Positions 44,041-53,217 of a stretch of DNA of 64,000 nucleotides are shown here, one piece after another (within the stretch, counting starts at the first letter, position 1; every line of letters starts with the position of its first letter). The position numbers were made by a program, and so were the translations under genes. A model generated the notes under the pieces. The model was not told the DNA's origin. It did no database searches and was given only the letters and a program-made list of their open reading frames with translations. The DNA is taken from positions 1 to 64,000 of the forward strand of contig JAJCXR010000011.1 of NCBI GenBank assembly GCA_029263315.1, read 5' to 3'. Origin of the DNA: Acidobacteriota bacterium. GTDB taxonomy: Bacteria > Acidobacteriota > Thermoanaerobaculia > Multivoradales > J023.

Positions 44041-46385
44041 TTGATCTTCACCAACATGCCCTTGATGGTATTGATGCCGCTGGCCTTGGACTCAACGAAA
44101 GTACCCTTGTTGGAGTGCTTCATCTTGGCCTTCGAGGTGATGTTCGTGGCATCCATCTGGATCTCGGCTTTGGCTTTCTCCTTGATCGTCGTGGCATCGG
44201 TTTGCACCGTTGTCGTGGCTTTGGTCTTCATGTTGTTGCAGTCGATCGCGATGCTCTTCTTGGCCTTGATGTCGATGGAATCGGCGTCGATCTTGAGCTG
44301 GCCTTTGGGCACCAGGAGATTCATGTCACCGGTTTTGGTTTCGACGGTGATGCTCTCGCCACCGATATCGATGGTGATGTTGTGCTTGCCGCTCGCATCG
44401 GCAATCTGAATCTTCTGCTCTTTGTCACTGATCTCCACCCGATGCTGTTTCTCACTGGTGACAACAATCGTCTTGTCGACATCGTCCATCCAAATGCGAT
44501 GGTTCTGCCCGGTCTGGATCTCGATACCCTTTTTGCCCTGGAAGTCCGTCTTCATCTTGACGAAGTGGCCATCGTGGGTTTGCAGGATGATGCCTTTGGT
44601 GTCTTTGCCTTCGAGCAGGTGCTGGAAGTGGCCGTCGGCGGTGGAGATCTTGATGTTGTTGCCGCGGGTGGAATCCCGGTCTTCCATGCGCAGGGATTCG
44701 CTGCCGCCGGTTTTGAGCTCGACGCTGGGGATTTCCTTGTTGTCTTTGTGCGGGTCCCACATCTCCAGCTGGTGCTGGTATTGGGTGCTGAGGGTGGCCT
44801 TCTTGGCCGGGTCGTCGAGCTTGAGGGTGTGCGGATAGGGCGTATTGAGGGTGATCGCCTGGTATTTGTCGTCGAATAGCAGACGGTGCTGGTAGCGGGT
44901 GAGGATGATGTTGCGGATGTGCTCTTCCGGCTTGATGGGCGGCATCTTGATGTAGTTGTAGACGCTGCCGACGATCACCGGGTTGTCCGGGTCCCCCTCG
45001 AGGAAATCGACCAGCACCTCGTCGTCGATCAAGGGATGCCACTGGAAACCGTGCTTGTAGCCGGTGCTTTCGTTGAGACCGGCGTATTGCTGGGCGACGC
45101 GGATCCAGCAGGAGGATTCGGGTTCGTAGTTGTGGTCCAGGTCCCAATTGAATTGCACCTTGGCGCGGCCGTACTCGTCCATGTAGATCTCGGCGCCGGG
45201 GGGGCCGACGACGGTGGCGGTCTGCATGGTGAGCACCGGTGCCGGGGTGCGCGGCAGGGGACGGAACACCGTGTCGGCGGGGATGGCGGTGAAGGAGACG
45301 GAGTAGTCGACGCCGCTGCCGCCGGTTTGGTTGCCGCTGTGGCTCATGGAGACGACGAGCCATTCGCCGTTGAGGTCGCCGCGGTAGGCCTTGTCGATCT
45401 CCACCACCGAGCCGCAGCTGATGGAGCGGAAGGTGCCCGAGCCGGAGAGGGTCTTGCGCATGGCCGCCTGGGCGTCGACGGCCATTTGCGCGTAGTGCTG
45501 CCCCTCGCCGGGGGGATCGAGGTAGCGCTCGTGATGGTAGTCGTAGATTTCGAGATCGTCGTTGTCGGGGGCGGCGGCTTCCGGACGCATGGGCGGTTTC
45601 TCGGGCTCCCGGTAGTTCCAGTCGCGGTAGGCCACCTTGCCGGTGTAGGCGCTTTCCTCGTAGACCAGATCGCTGACCCACTCCAGGTCCGGCATCGACT
45701 CCGGGGTCGAGATGACCCCCTCGGGTTTGCGGTAGATGGCCTTCTTGAGGGGCCAGCACTCGCCGTAACCACCGGTGGAGTTGCCGATGATCATCTTCTC
45801 GTCGCCCTTGTGCTCGAACCAGTAGTAGAAACCCTCTTCCTCCATCAGGCGGGAGATGAAGGCCAGGTCGGTCTCCCGGTATTGCAGACAGAACTCGCGG
45901 ATGCGGCAGCCACCGGCCCGCATCTCGTATTTGCCGGCCATGCCGCGGGCGTCGAGCACCTGGGCGATGATGTCGTGGGCCGGCATCTCCTGGAACATCT
46001 TGCAATTGCTCTTTTGGCCGAGCAACCACAGGGTGGGCACGATCTCCACCGAGTAATGGCCGTAGAGCTTGTCCACCTCGCCGGGACGGCCGGCGTTGGT
46101 TTGCGAGATGCTGGCGACGATGCCGAAGAAGGTCTTTTCCTTGGGGGATTTTTCGTCCCATTTGATGGTGATGGTGGCCGGCTGCCGGACCAGGCCCTTG
46201 ATGTCGAGCTCGGGATTCTCGGACCACACCGTCAAGTGGTAGCGGAAGAGGCGGGACATCTCCTCATGGGCATTGAACGACAGCACGGTCAACGGCCGGA
46301 CGTTGGTGCCTCGGCTGCTGCCACCGGCACCGGCGATCTCCAAGAAGTATTGATTCTTGTCAGCTGCGATGACTTCATGGCTCAT
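44037..46385 (-). CDS. vgrG: T6SS spike protein VgrG (TssI)
   Basis: 782 aa; GGGGGA upstream of the ATG. The gp27-like base (RPLTVLSFNAHEEMSRLFRYHLTV, YRETDLAFISRLMEEEGFYYWFEHKG), a gp5 OB segment (YGRAKVQFNWDLD, SSCWIRVAQQYAG) and the long beta-helical needle (IDADSIDIKAKKSIAIDC) are all present. It ends INTIKGMLVKIN with no extra effector domain, so cargo is delivered through PAAR and adaptors. It follows clpV by 36 bp and is coupled to the EagR-like gene. Confidence 0.97.
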   Translation of the reverse strand: MSHEVIAADKNQYFLEIAGAGGSSRGTNVRPLTVLSFNAHEEMSRLFRYHLTVWSENPELDIKGLVRQPATITIKWDEKSPKEKTFFGIVASISQTNAGRPGEVDKLYGHYSVEIVPTLWLLGQKSNCKMFQEMPAHDIIAQVLDARGMAGKYEMRAGGCRIREFCLQYRETDLAFISRLMEEEGFYYWFEHKGDEKMIIGNSTGGYGECWPLKKAIYRKPEGVISTPESMPDLEWVSDLVYEESAYTGKVAYRDWNYREPEKPPMRPEAAAPDNDDLEIYDYHHERYLDPPGEGQHYAQMAVDAQAAMRKTLSGSGTFRSISCGSVVEIDKAYRGDLNGEWLVVSMSHSGNQTGGSGVDYSVSFTAIPADTVFRPLPRTPAPVLTMQTATVVGPPGAEIYMDEYGRAKVQFNWDLDHNYEPESSCWIRVAQQYAGLNESTGYKHGFQWHPLIDDEVLVDFLEGDPDNPVIVGSVYNYIKMPPIKPEEHIRNIILTRYQHRLLFDDKYQAITLNTPYPHTLKLDDPAKKATLSTQYQHQLEMWDPHKDNKEIPSVELKTGGSESLRMEDRDSTRGNNIKISTADGHFQHLLEGKDTKGIILQTHDGHFVKMKTDFQGKKGIEIQTGQNHRIWMDDVDKTIVVTSEKQHRVEISDKEQKIQIADASGKHNITIDIGGESITVETKTGDMNLLVPKGQLKIDADSIDIKAKKSIAIDCNNMKTKATTTVQTDATTIKEKAKAEIQMDATNITSKAKMKHSNKGTFVESKASGINTIKGMLVKIN

Positions 46386-46421
46386 GGTGTTGTCGTCCCC
46401 CGTCTAGAAGATGGCCGCCGC

Positions 46422-49175
46422 TCAGTCGACATCGTGGACGATCTGATCGTCGGCGTCCAGGTCGAGGCGAATGGTACGTATGGGCTGATCCCGGGCCATG
46501 CGTTCGAGGATCTCCGTCGAGACACCGGGCAGCACCTCCGCTTGGATAATATGATCGATGTTGCGGGCTCCGGTCTCGCTGACAGTGCAGCGCTCGGCGA
46601 CCCAATCGGCCAGACCGGCGCTGTAGCCGAGATCGATCCCGGCATTGGCTTGCAGGCGCTGCACCATCGATCCCATCTTGAGATCGACGATTTGACGCAG
46701 CGCGTCGGCCCCCAAGGGCACATAGGGCACGATGGTCATGCGGGCCAGCAGGGCCGGTTTGAAGCGCTCCCGCAAGGTGGGGCGAATGGCTTCCACCAGC
46801 TCGTCGGGCTCGGCCTCCAGGTCGGCGGCACCCATTTCCGCCAGGATCTCGGAGGCCAGGTTGCTGGTCAGCACCAGGACGGTATTCTTGAAATCGATCT
46901 CGCGACCTTCGCCGTCCGCCAGGGTGCCCTTGTCGAAAACTTGGTAGAAGAGGTTCATGACGTCGGGGTGGGATTTCTCCACTTCGTCGAGCAGCACGAC
47001 GCTGTAGGGGCGCTGGCGCACCGCCTCGGTGAGCACCCCCCCTTCGCCGAAGCCGACGTAGCCGGGGGGCGAGCCGATGAGCCGCGACACGGTGTGGGCC
47101 TCCATGTATTCCGACATGTTGACCACCGTCATGAAGCGCTCGCCGCCGTAGAGCAAATCCGCCAGGGCGAGGGCGGTCTCCGTCTTGCCGATGCCCGAGG
47201 GGCCCACCAACAGGAAGACCCCCTGCGGCATTTGAGGATTGCCGAGCCCGGCGCGGGAAGCCCGTAGGCGCTCGGCGATGGCCTGCACGGCGGCGTCCTG
47301 GCCGATCACCCGGGCGCCGAGGTTGGAGGCCAAGTCGAGCACCGAGCGGGCTTGGTCGCGCATCATCTTGCCCACCGGGATGCCCGTCCAGTCGGCGACC
47401 ACGGCGGCCACCACATCGGCGGTGACCTCGAGGGGGATGAGCGGATCGTCGCCTTGGAGGGCGCGCAGCTCCGCCAGGGCGGATTGCAAGTCGACCTCTT
47501 CGGTGGCTGCCTCAGACGCTTCAGACGCCTCAGACGCTTCAGACGCCTCAGCGGATGGGTCGCCGTCCTCGGCCGGGTCATCGGCTTCGCTGGCCTCCGC
47601 GATTTCATCGCCGTTCGAGGTTGCCGGCGGTTCCTCACCCAGCAAATGGTGATCGCCGCGGGCCCGCAGCACCTTCTCGACGGCATCCCGCTCGGTCATC
47701 CAGCGTTGTTCCAGGGCCTGCATCGCCTGTTGCGAGGTCTCTACATCTTGCTCCAGGCGCTGCTTGAGCTCGAGGTCGATGGGGCTGCCGCCGGCGGCGT
47801 CCTTGGCGAGGGCTCGCAAGGCCACCTCGGCGTGCTCGATGCGGCGCTCCAAATCCTGCAACGCGGGGGGGCGCGAGGTCAGGCCGATCTTGATGCGGGC
47901 GGCGGCGGTGTCGAGCAGATCGACGCTCTTATCCGGCAATTGGCGTCCCGAGATGTAGCGCTCCGCCAGCTCGACGGTGGCGATGGCGGCGGCGTCGAGC
48001 ATGCGGACGCCGTGGGCGGCTTCGAACTTGTTTTTGATGGCGCGCATCATGGTGATGGCCCGGGGTACATCCGGCTCGTCGACCTTCACCAGCTGGAAGC
48101 GACGGGCCAGGGCCGGATCCTTCTCGAAGTACTTCTTGTACTCGGACCAGGTGGTGGCGGCGACGGTGCGCAGCTCGCCACGGGCCAAGGCCGGCTTGAG
48201 CAGGTTGGCGGCGTCCCCCTGGCCGGCGGAGGCCCCGGCGCCGATCAGCGTATGGGCCTCGTCGATGAAAGTGATGATCGGTATGGGGCTCTCTTTGATC
48301 TCGGCGATCACCGATTTGAGGCGGTTCTCGAACTCGCCCTTGACCCCGGCACCGGCTTGCAACAGGCCGAGGTCCAGGCTGCGGATCTGCACCCCTTGCA
48401 GCACCCGAGGCACGTCCCCCTGGGCGATGCGCAGGGCCAGCCCTTCCACCAGGGCCGTCTTACCGACCCCGGCTTCGCCCACCAGGATAGGATTGTTCTT
48501 ACGCCGCCGGGTGAGGATGTCGACCATCTGGCGGATCTCCTCGTCGCGGCCCACCACCGGGTCGATGTCGCCGGCCCGGGCGGCGGCGGTGAAGTCGATG
48601 GTGAACTGGGCCAAGGCGACGGCCTCACCGGCCGCGGCGTCCGCCTTGTCTCCCCCTTCGCCGGTGGCTAGGCGGGGTCCGAAGCGTCCTGTGGCGCCTC
48701 GATTCTCCTCCGATTCGGCGACGATGTCGCTGAATCCCTGGCTCAGCTCCTCCACCGAGATGGGGTCGAGGTGATCGATGTAGCTACCCCAGGTGTGGGA
48801 GGGTCCGGTGAGGACGGCCACCAGCAGAGAGCCGGAGCGGATGATCTCCTGTTGCAGGTCGACGCCGCCGATCAAATAGGCTTGCTCCAGCAGCTCGAAG
48901 AGCCGGGGCGAGAAGCCGGGGCGTCCCGCTTGCCCCCGTGGCAAATCCTCGAGGGTCTCCAGCAGCGCCGCCTCCAACTGGCCGATGTCGATCTCGAAAT
49001 GGCGCAGGATCAGCGGCAGGTCGCCGGTCCCTTTCTCCAGCAATTTGAGGATCAAGTGCTCGACGGTGATCTCGTAGTGCCCGCGGGACATGGTGAAGCC
49101 GGCGGCCCCCTCCAAGCAAGCGGTGAGGTGGGGGTTGATGCGCTGTAGCAAACCTCGGCGGTCTCGGGTGATCAT
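46422..49175 (-). CDS. clpV: T6SS sheath-recycling AAA+ ATPase ClpV (TssH)
   Basis: 917 aa from ATG 49175, overlapping the tssG stop (ATGA). The Clp N domain (residues 1-150), first AAA+ domain with GEAGVGKT, a middle coiled domain and second AAA+ domain with GPSGIGKTE are complete. ClpV pulls apart the contracted TssB/TssC sheath through an N-terminal segment of TssC. The middle region carries an acidic EAS-repeat insert near residues 540-560, unusual for the family. Confidence 0.97.
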   Translation of the reverse strand: MITRDRRGLLQRINPHLTACLEGAAGFTMSRGHYEITVEHLILKLLEKGTGDLPLILRHFEIDIGQLEAALLETLEDLPRGQAGRPGFSPRLFELLEQAYLIGGVDLQQEIIRSGSLLVAVLTGPSHTWGSYIDHLDPISVEELSQGFSDIVAESEENRGATGRFGPRLATGEGGDKADAAAGEAVALAQFTIDFTAAARAGDIDPVVGRDEEIRQMVDILTRRRKNNPILVGEAGVGKTALVEGLALRIAQGDVPRVLQGVQIRSLDLGLLQAGAGVKGEFENRLKSVIAEIKESPIPIITFIDEAHTLIGAGASAGQGDAANLLKPALARGELRTVAATTWSEYKKYFEKDPALARRFQLVKVDEPDVPRAITMMRAIKNKFEAAHGVRMLDAAAIATVELAERYISGRQLPDKSVDLLDTAAARIKIGLTSRPPALQDLERRIEHAEVALRALAKDAAGGSPIDLELKQRLEQDVETSQQAMQALEQRWMTERDAVEKVLRARGDHHLLGEEPPATSNGDEIAEASEADDPAEDGDPSAEASEASEASEASEAATEEVDLQSALAELRALQGDDPLIPLEVTADVVAAVVADWTGIPVGKMMRDQARSVLDLASNLGARVIGQDAAVQAIAERLRASRAGLGNPQMPQGVFLLVGPSGIGKTETALALADLLYGGERFMTVVNMSEYMEAHTVSRLIGSPPGYVGFGEGGVLTEAVRQRPYSVVLLDEVEKSHPDVMNLFYQVFDKGTLADGEGREIDFKNTVLVLTSNLASEILAEMGAADLEAEPDELVEAIRPTLRERFKPALLARMTIVPYVPLGADALRQIVDLKMGSMVQRLQANAGIDLGYSAGLADWVAERCTVSETGARNIDHIIQAEVLPGVSTEILERMARDQPIRTIRLDLDADDQIVHDVD
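47512..47547. repeat. 9-bp tandem repeat inside clpV
   Basis: Four units of TCAGACGCT/TCAGACGCC on the plus strand encode an EAS-EAS array in the ClpV middle domain. The unit is a multiple of three, so copy changes keep the frame. Confidence 0.88.
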
Positions 49176-50386
49176 AGGGCTCTCGCGGGCAATTCGTGGT
49201 TGTTTAGCTTCGGAAAGATGATCGATGGATCGTGGTCGATACCGGGGCTCGAGGTGACCCAGCTGGTCCAGCCAAGCTGTACGTTGCTGCCCATTTGGGC
49301 TTCCGGCACGTCTTGGCGTCGCAGCACCAGCTCGAAATCGAAGTCGAGCTGCTCGCCCACCCACAGCTTGACCAGGGCGCAGAGCTGACGGAAGGGCTCG
49401 CCGCTGGGCAAGAAGGCCTGGTAGGCGTCGAGGGATAGGGGGCCGAGACGGACGCGAAACTTGCCGGAGCGGTTGGGGATCGCTTCGCCCAGGGTGAGAT
49501 CTTCCCCCAGTCGGCTATTGCGCTTTCCGATGCTGTTCTGCGCCTCGGCGGGGATCTCCACCCAACGCAGAATCCACGACCGGATACGGACTCGCCCCAG
49601 GGCCGACTGGCTAAGCCGGTGGCTGTGCAGATCGTCGTAGGGCCCGGCCGGGTCCCCCAACAGGTCGCGGAAATAGTCGGCCAACAAGGCACGCAGGGCC
49701 GCCAGGGGCCGGGTGCGCATCGACAACAGGCCGATGTATTTGACCAAGCGGGGCGGGTGAAGGTGCGACTGGCGCTGGCTCTCCGGGTCCTTGAGGCCGG
49801 TGAAGGCGAGGATCTGGCGCGAGAAGTCGTCCTTGGCCCCCCGCTCGTAGCGGTAGGGGTAGCGATATTTCTGCCAAGCTCGGTAGTAGAACGACAACAG
49901 GCGGTGGTTGAAGAGATCGAGGAAATTGCGCAGGTGGGCCATCTCCTCTACCGCCGGGTCGTTGAGCAGCTCGCTGAAGTAGAGGGGTCCCGGGGCGCTG
50001 ACGCCGTAGATGCCCATGAAATTGATATCGATGCGGGCCACTTCGCCGGCGGCGTAGATCGCCTTGCCGCGTCGCTCTACGACGTCGGGGTCCTCCCACC
50101 GGGCCGCTCCGATGTCTTCATCGGCGTCTTCCGGACGCCCCGGCAGCCATTCGAGGCGGCGCACGTCGGCCGGCGAAAAGACCAACCGCAGATCCGGCCG
50201 TAGGCGCAAGCCTTCGTCGGCCAAGGGGCCATTGTGGCCGATCTCCCGCTGTGGCGAGGCGGGGCTGTCGCCGCCCCGCTGCCAATGCTCGAGCAGGTAG
50301 ACGAGCTGAAAAAAATCGAAACGGAACGCCTGGCGGGCGATCCGTTCCCTCAGATCAGGTTCTGGCGACCGATGGCCGGCTTCCAC
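49172..50386 (-). CDS. tssG: T6SS baseplate protein TssG
   Basis: 404 aa from GTG 50386 (GGGAGG 7 bp upstream), overlapping tssF by 37 bp. The start fits family openings, with RQAFRFDFFQLVYLLEHW near residue 20. Later motifs are YFSELLNDP, NFLDLFNHRLLSFYYRAWQKYRYP and a C-terminal LGEAIPNRSGKFRVRLGPLS. Two TssG copies scaffold each TssEFG wedge together with TssF. It is coupled to clpV downstream. Confidence 0.92.
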   Translation of the reverse strand: MEAGHRSPEPDLRERIARQAFRFDFFQLVYLLEHWQRGGDSPASPQREIGHNGPLADEGLRLRPDLRLVFSPADVRRLEWLPGRPEDADEDIGAARWEDPDVVERRGKAIYAAGEVARIDINFMGIYGVSAPGPLYFSELLNDPAVEEMAHLRNFLDLFNHRLLSFYYRAWQKYRYPYRYERGAKDDFSRQILAFTGLKDPESQRQSHLHPPRLVKYIGLLSMRTRPLAALRALLADYFRDLLGDPAGPYDDLHSHRLSQSALGRVRIRSWILRWVEIPAEAQNSIGKRNSRLGEDLTLGEAIPNRSGKFRVRLGPLSLDAYQAFLPSGEPFRQLCALVKLWVGEQLDFDFELVLRRQDVPEAQMGSNVQLGWTSWVTSSPGIDHDPSIIFPKLNNHELPARAL

Positions 50387-52113
50387 TCGAGGTCCTCCCG
50401 TTCCGGTGATGCCTGACGCACGATCAGGCGGGTGAAGGCGTTGGTGCTGGCATAGAGGGCGACGAACTCGTTGAGCACCTCGCCGAGCAGGAGAATCTCG
50501 CCCTCTTCGTCGAAGCGTGTGTGGTCGACCTCGAGCAGGATCTCGGTGCCGCGCACCAAGGCGCCGCCGATCAAGCGCTCGATGGAGCGGGTGCTGGCCC
50601 CGGTCAGGGCGTCGATGCGGCGACGGTTCTCCGGTCGGCGCTCGAAGTCGTAGAGCTCGAGGATGCGGCGCAGGGCGGCGGCGTCCCCGAGGGACAGCAT
50701 GTTGAGCGCCATGTGGGAGATGAAGCTCCACTCCGAGCCGCCGCCGAAGCGGGGATAGATGGGCGCCGTGGGACGCGAAATATTGCGATAGCTGACGTTG
50801 CCCAGGGGTTTGCGGATATCGCCGATGGCCAGCTCGGTGCACAGGCGGCCGTTGGTGCAGGTGAGCTCGAGGCTCAAGGTCTCGGGCTCCGGCAGGGAAG
50901 CGCTCTTGGCGGAGGAAACCAGCGCCAGGCGGGTCTGCCAGCGGCCCACCGGCGAGAAGTCTTGCGTCACCTGGTAGTAGGTCGAGCCGTCGTCCTCCTC
51001 ACGGCGGTCATGCTCGAAGGAGAAGAAGGGGTGGATGCGCCGTGGCGCCTGCCGTTGGCGGCTGGCCAGCACGTGGTCGACGGAGTAGACCTCGAAGGCT
51101 TCCGGGTGGTTGAAGTTGCCGAGCACCTGGTGCTGACGGCGCAGGTGATCGATTTTGATCGGCTCGCCGTTCCGTTGGAAGAGGTTGAGGATCGGCGTCA
51201 CGTAGAGCTGGAAGTTCTCCGTGTTGGGACGGAAGCTGTCCGGCGGCCGCTCGTCGAAGGTCACGAAGAGATCGAAAGTCTCCTCGTTGCCCTCCAGCTC
51301 GAGGTTGCCGAGATCGCAGAGGTCGAGGAACAGAAACTTCTCGCGGAAGGCGAAGTACTCGGCCAACAGGCGATAGCCCGGGAAGCTGACCGGCGCGTCG
51401 GGCAGGACACTCTCGTCCTCGTGGAAACCCACCGGTTGAATACGCCGCACGGCGTCGTCGTCCCAGAAACGCCGTTGACGATCTCGGCCGAAGCGTACAT
51501 GCAGGCATTTGACCTGTTGGCGCAGCAGGCGATAGGCGCAGTAGGTGACGGCGGGCTCGCCCATCAAGTGCAGGCGGATGCGATCGAGCCGCAGGTTCTC
51601 GGTATCGGCCCCTTGGACCCGTCGGAAGCGAAACCTGAGCTGGGGTTGCCCGGTATCCTCCGGCGTCACCATCTGGGCGTCCTCGAGGGTGATGGGGTAG
51701 ACCTCCACCGGGTACAGGGTGCGGAACTGGCAGTAGGTGTCGAGGGAGGTCGACCTCGATTTGACCTCATAGCCGCGCTCGAAGGTCTCGGGCTTTTGCA
51801 TGCCGGGGGACGGTTGGAATTGCAGCAGGGCCAAGGACGGCACCGGCTTCAAGTAGTGGGTCCAGACGAGGTCCAGCAGGCTGTGGGTGAGCTCGGGGAA
51901 GTCGTCGTCGAGGCGGCGGTGCACGCGGCCGGAAAGGAAGGCAAAGGCTTGCACCAAGCGTTCCACGTGGGGATCGCGGGAGCGCACCTCGGTGATTCCC
52001 AAGTGTTGTGCCCGCTGGGGATGCAGGCGAGCGTATTCCTGACCGGCCTTGTCGAGGTAGTCGAGCTCGGACTTGTAGTAGCGGTCGTCTTCGTTGTGTT
52101 CGTCGGCGGGCAT
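50350..52113 (-). CDS. tssF: T6SS baseplate protein TssF
   Basis: 587 aa, the usual length (about 590-620). N-terminal YYKSELDYLDKAGQEYARLHP and PHVERLVQAFAFLSGRVHRRLDDDFPE are the family hallmarks, and the C-terminus carries the RSIERLIGGALVRGTEI segment. It forms the wedge core with TssG and TssE. It follows tssE by only 7 bp. Confidence 0.96.
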   Translation of the reverse strand: MPADEHNEDDRYYKSELDYLDKAGQEYARLHPQRAQHLGITEVRSRDPHVERLVQAFAFLSGRVHRRLDDDFPELTHSLLDLVWTHYLKPVPSLALLQFQPSPGMQKPETFERGYEVKSRSTSLDTYCQFRTLYPVEVYPITLEDAQMVTPEDTGQPQLRFRFRRVQGADTENLRLDRIRLHLMGEPAVTYCAYRLLRQQVKCLHVRFGRDRQRRFWDDDAVRRIQPVGFHEDESVLPDAPVSFPGYRLLAEYFAFREKFLFLDLCDLGNLELEGNEETFDLFVTFDERPPDSFRPNTENFQLYVTPILNLFQRNGEPIKIDHLRRQHQVLGNFNHPEAFEVYSVDHVLASRQRQAPRRIHPFFSFEHDRREEDDGSTYYQVTQDFSPVGRWQTRLALVSSAKSASLPEPETLSLELTCTNGRLCTELAIGDIRKPLGNVSYRNISRPTAPIYPRFGGGSEWSFISHMALNMLSLGDAAALRRILELYDFERRPENRRRIDALTGASTRSIERLIGGALVRGTEILLEVDHTRFDEEGEILLLGEVLNEFVALYASTNAFTRLIVRQASPEREDLEWKPAIGRQNLI

Positions 52114-52120
52114 GGTTGGC

Positions 52121-52555
52121 TCAGTCGAAGTCCGAGGCCGAGCCGAGGTCGGCTTGGCCGCTGCCTGAAATGGTGGTGCGGTACTTCACGAAGTCGGTTT
52201 CTCCGCCGGCGTCCTCGATCTCGCCGGTGATCAGGAACGATACCCGGAACTCGTTTTTCCCCGTTTCCAGGAGCTGGACTTGGGGCTCCAGGAGCCGCGG
52301 CTCGTACGTCTCGACGAGATCCTGCAGGACCCGCCGCAGCTCGGAGGTGGAGGCGGGGTAGTCCGAGTAGAAGGACGACATGTCGGGCACGCCGAAATCC
52401 GGTAGATGGGGTACCGAGCCGCGTCGGGTATTGAGCAGCTCGACCAAGTGGATGCGCACGGCGTCCCCCACCCAGCGACCGGCCTCCGAGGGGCCATGGG
52501 GTAGCGGGCCCACCAACTTCTCGAAGAAGCCGTCGTGGCCTGGACCTCTCGACAT
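52121..52555 (-). CDS. tssE: T6SS baseplate gp25-like protein TssE
   Basis: 144 aa. The gp25 fold is shown by AVRIHLVELLNTRRGSVPHLPDFGVPD and the following ELRRVLQDLVETYEPRLLEP. The EPR motif that contacts the sheath is kept in full (YEPRL). It nucleates sheath assembly on the baseplate. It lies 105 bp after hcp. Confidence 0.95.
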   Translation of the reverse strand: MSRGPGHDGFFEKLVGPLPHGPSEAGRWVGDAVRIHLVELLNTRRGSVPHLPDFGVPDMSSFYSDYPASTSELRRVLQDLVETYEPRLLEPQVQLLETGKNEFRVSFLITGEIEDAGGETDFVKYRTTISGSGQADLGSASDFD

Positions 52556-52660
52556 CGATGGCTCCAGTCGGTCAGGTTCGGAATCGGGGAGCGAAGCTCA
52601 CGACCACCAGCCCGATATCGAAGCATCGAGCTGGTGATCTGCGGAGACCGGCTGTGGGGC

Positions 52661-53131
52661 TCAGCGCCCTTCGAACCAGGAGTCGGTGAACTCGACGTTG
52701 CCGTCCAGAAACGCCCAGGTCATCTTCTCGTAGCGGAAGGAGATCTCTTCCATGTGCTTGTACTGCTCGTTGGCCGGATTGTCGACATCGGGCATGTAGG
52801 GCCGAATCGAGGTGATGCGGGCATTCTCCAGCCGGTGCTGGTAGTACTCCTCCTCGATCCCTTGTTCGTTGATCTGGAACCAACGCAGGGTTGCCGAAGG
52901 GATGATCTTGCCGTTGCACAGGTGTTGGTAGAGCAGCGGCGACGACTTGTCGAAGTTCTTCACCACCACCATATTGTTGTGCACGCGGGTGCCGGTGGCC
53001 GAGCCGTCTTTGCGGTCCGTCGGCATGTAGACTTCATGGTTGAAGCCCAAGACTTCGATGTTGCTTTCGCGGCCTTCGACTCTGCACGAGCCCGGAATGT
53101 CCGGAATGTCCATATACGCGGGAAGTGGCAT
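52661..53131 (-). CDS. hcp: T6SS inner-tube protein Hcp (TssD)
   Basis: 156 aa; strong RBS AAGGAGG. MPLPAYMDIPDIPGSCRVEGRESNIEVLGFNHEV opens the Hcp beta-barrel; VVVKNFDKSSPLLYQHLCNGK is the family core. Hexamers stack to the tube that is fired out. No C-terminal effector extension is present. Confidence 0.97.
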   Translation of the reverse strand: MPLPAYMDIPDIPGSCRVEGRESNIEVLGFNHEVYMPTDRKDGSATGTRVHNNMVVVKNFDKSSPLLYQHLCNGKIIPSATLRWFQINEQGIEEEYYQHRLENARITSIRPYMPDVDNPANEQYKHMEEISFRYEKMTWAFLDGNVEFTDSWFEGR

Positions 53132-53217
53132 CGTACGATCCTCCTTGAGTTTGTCGATATGTTTCTACGGACTACACACTAGGGCCCCGGCGCAGGTGTC
53201 GCGGCGGGGCCGATGCC

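Noticed and set aside
44886-47267. 793-codon plus-strand open frame across vgrG and clpV
   Set aside because: Antisense shadow in GC-rich DNA; composition is His/Gly/Val/Asp-rich with no domain, and both minus-strand genes are clear.
50521-52230. 569-codon plus-strand frame over tssF
   Set aside because: Antisense shadow; tssF is complete with family motifs on the other strand.
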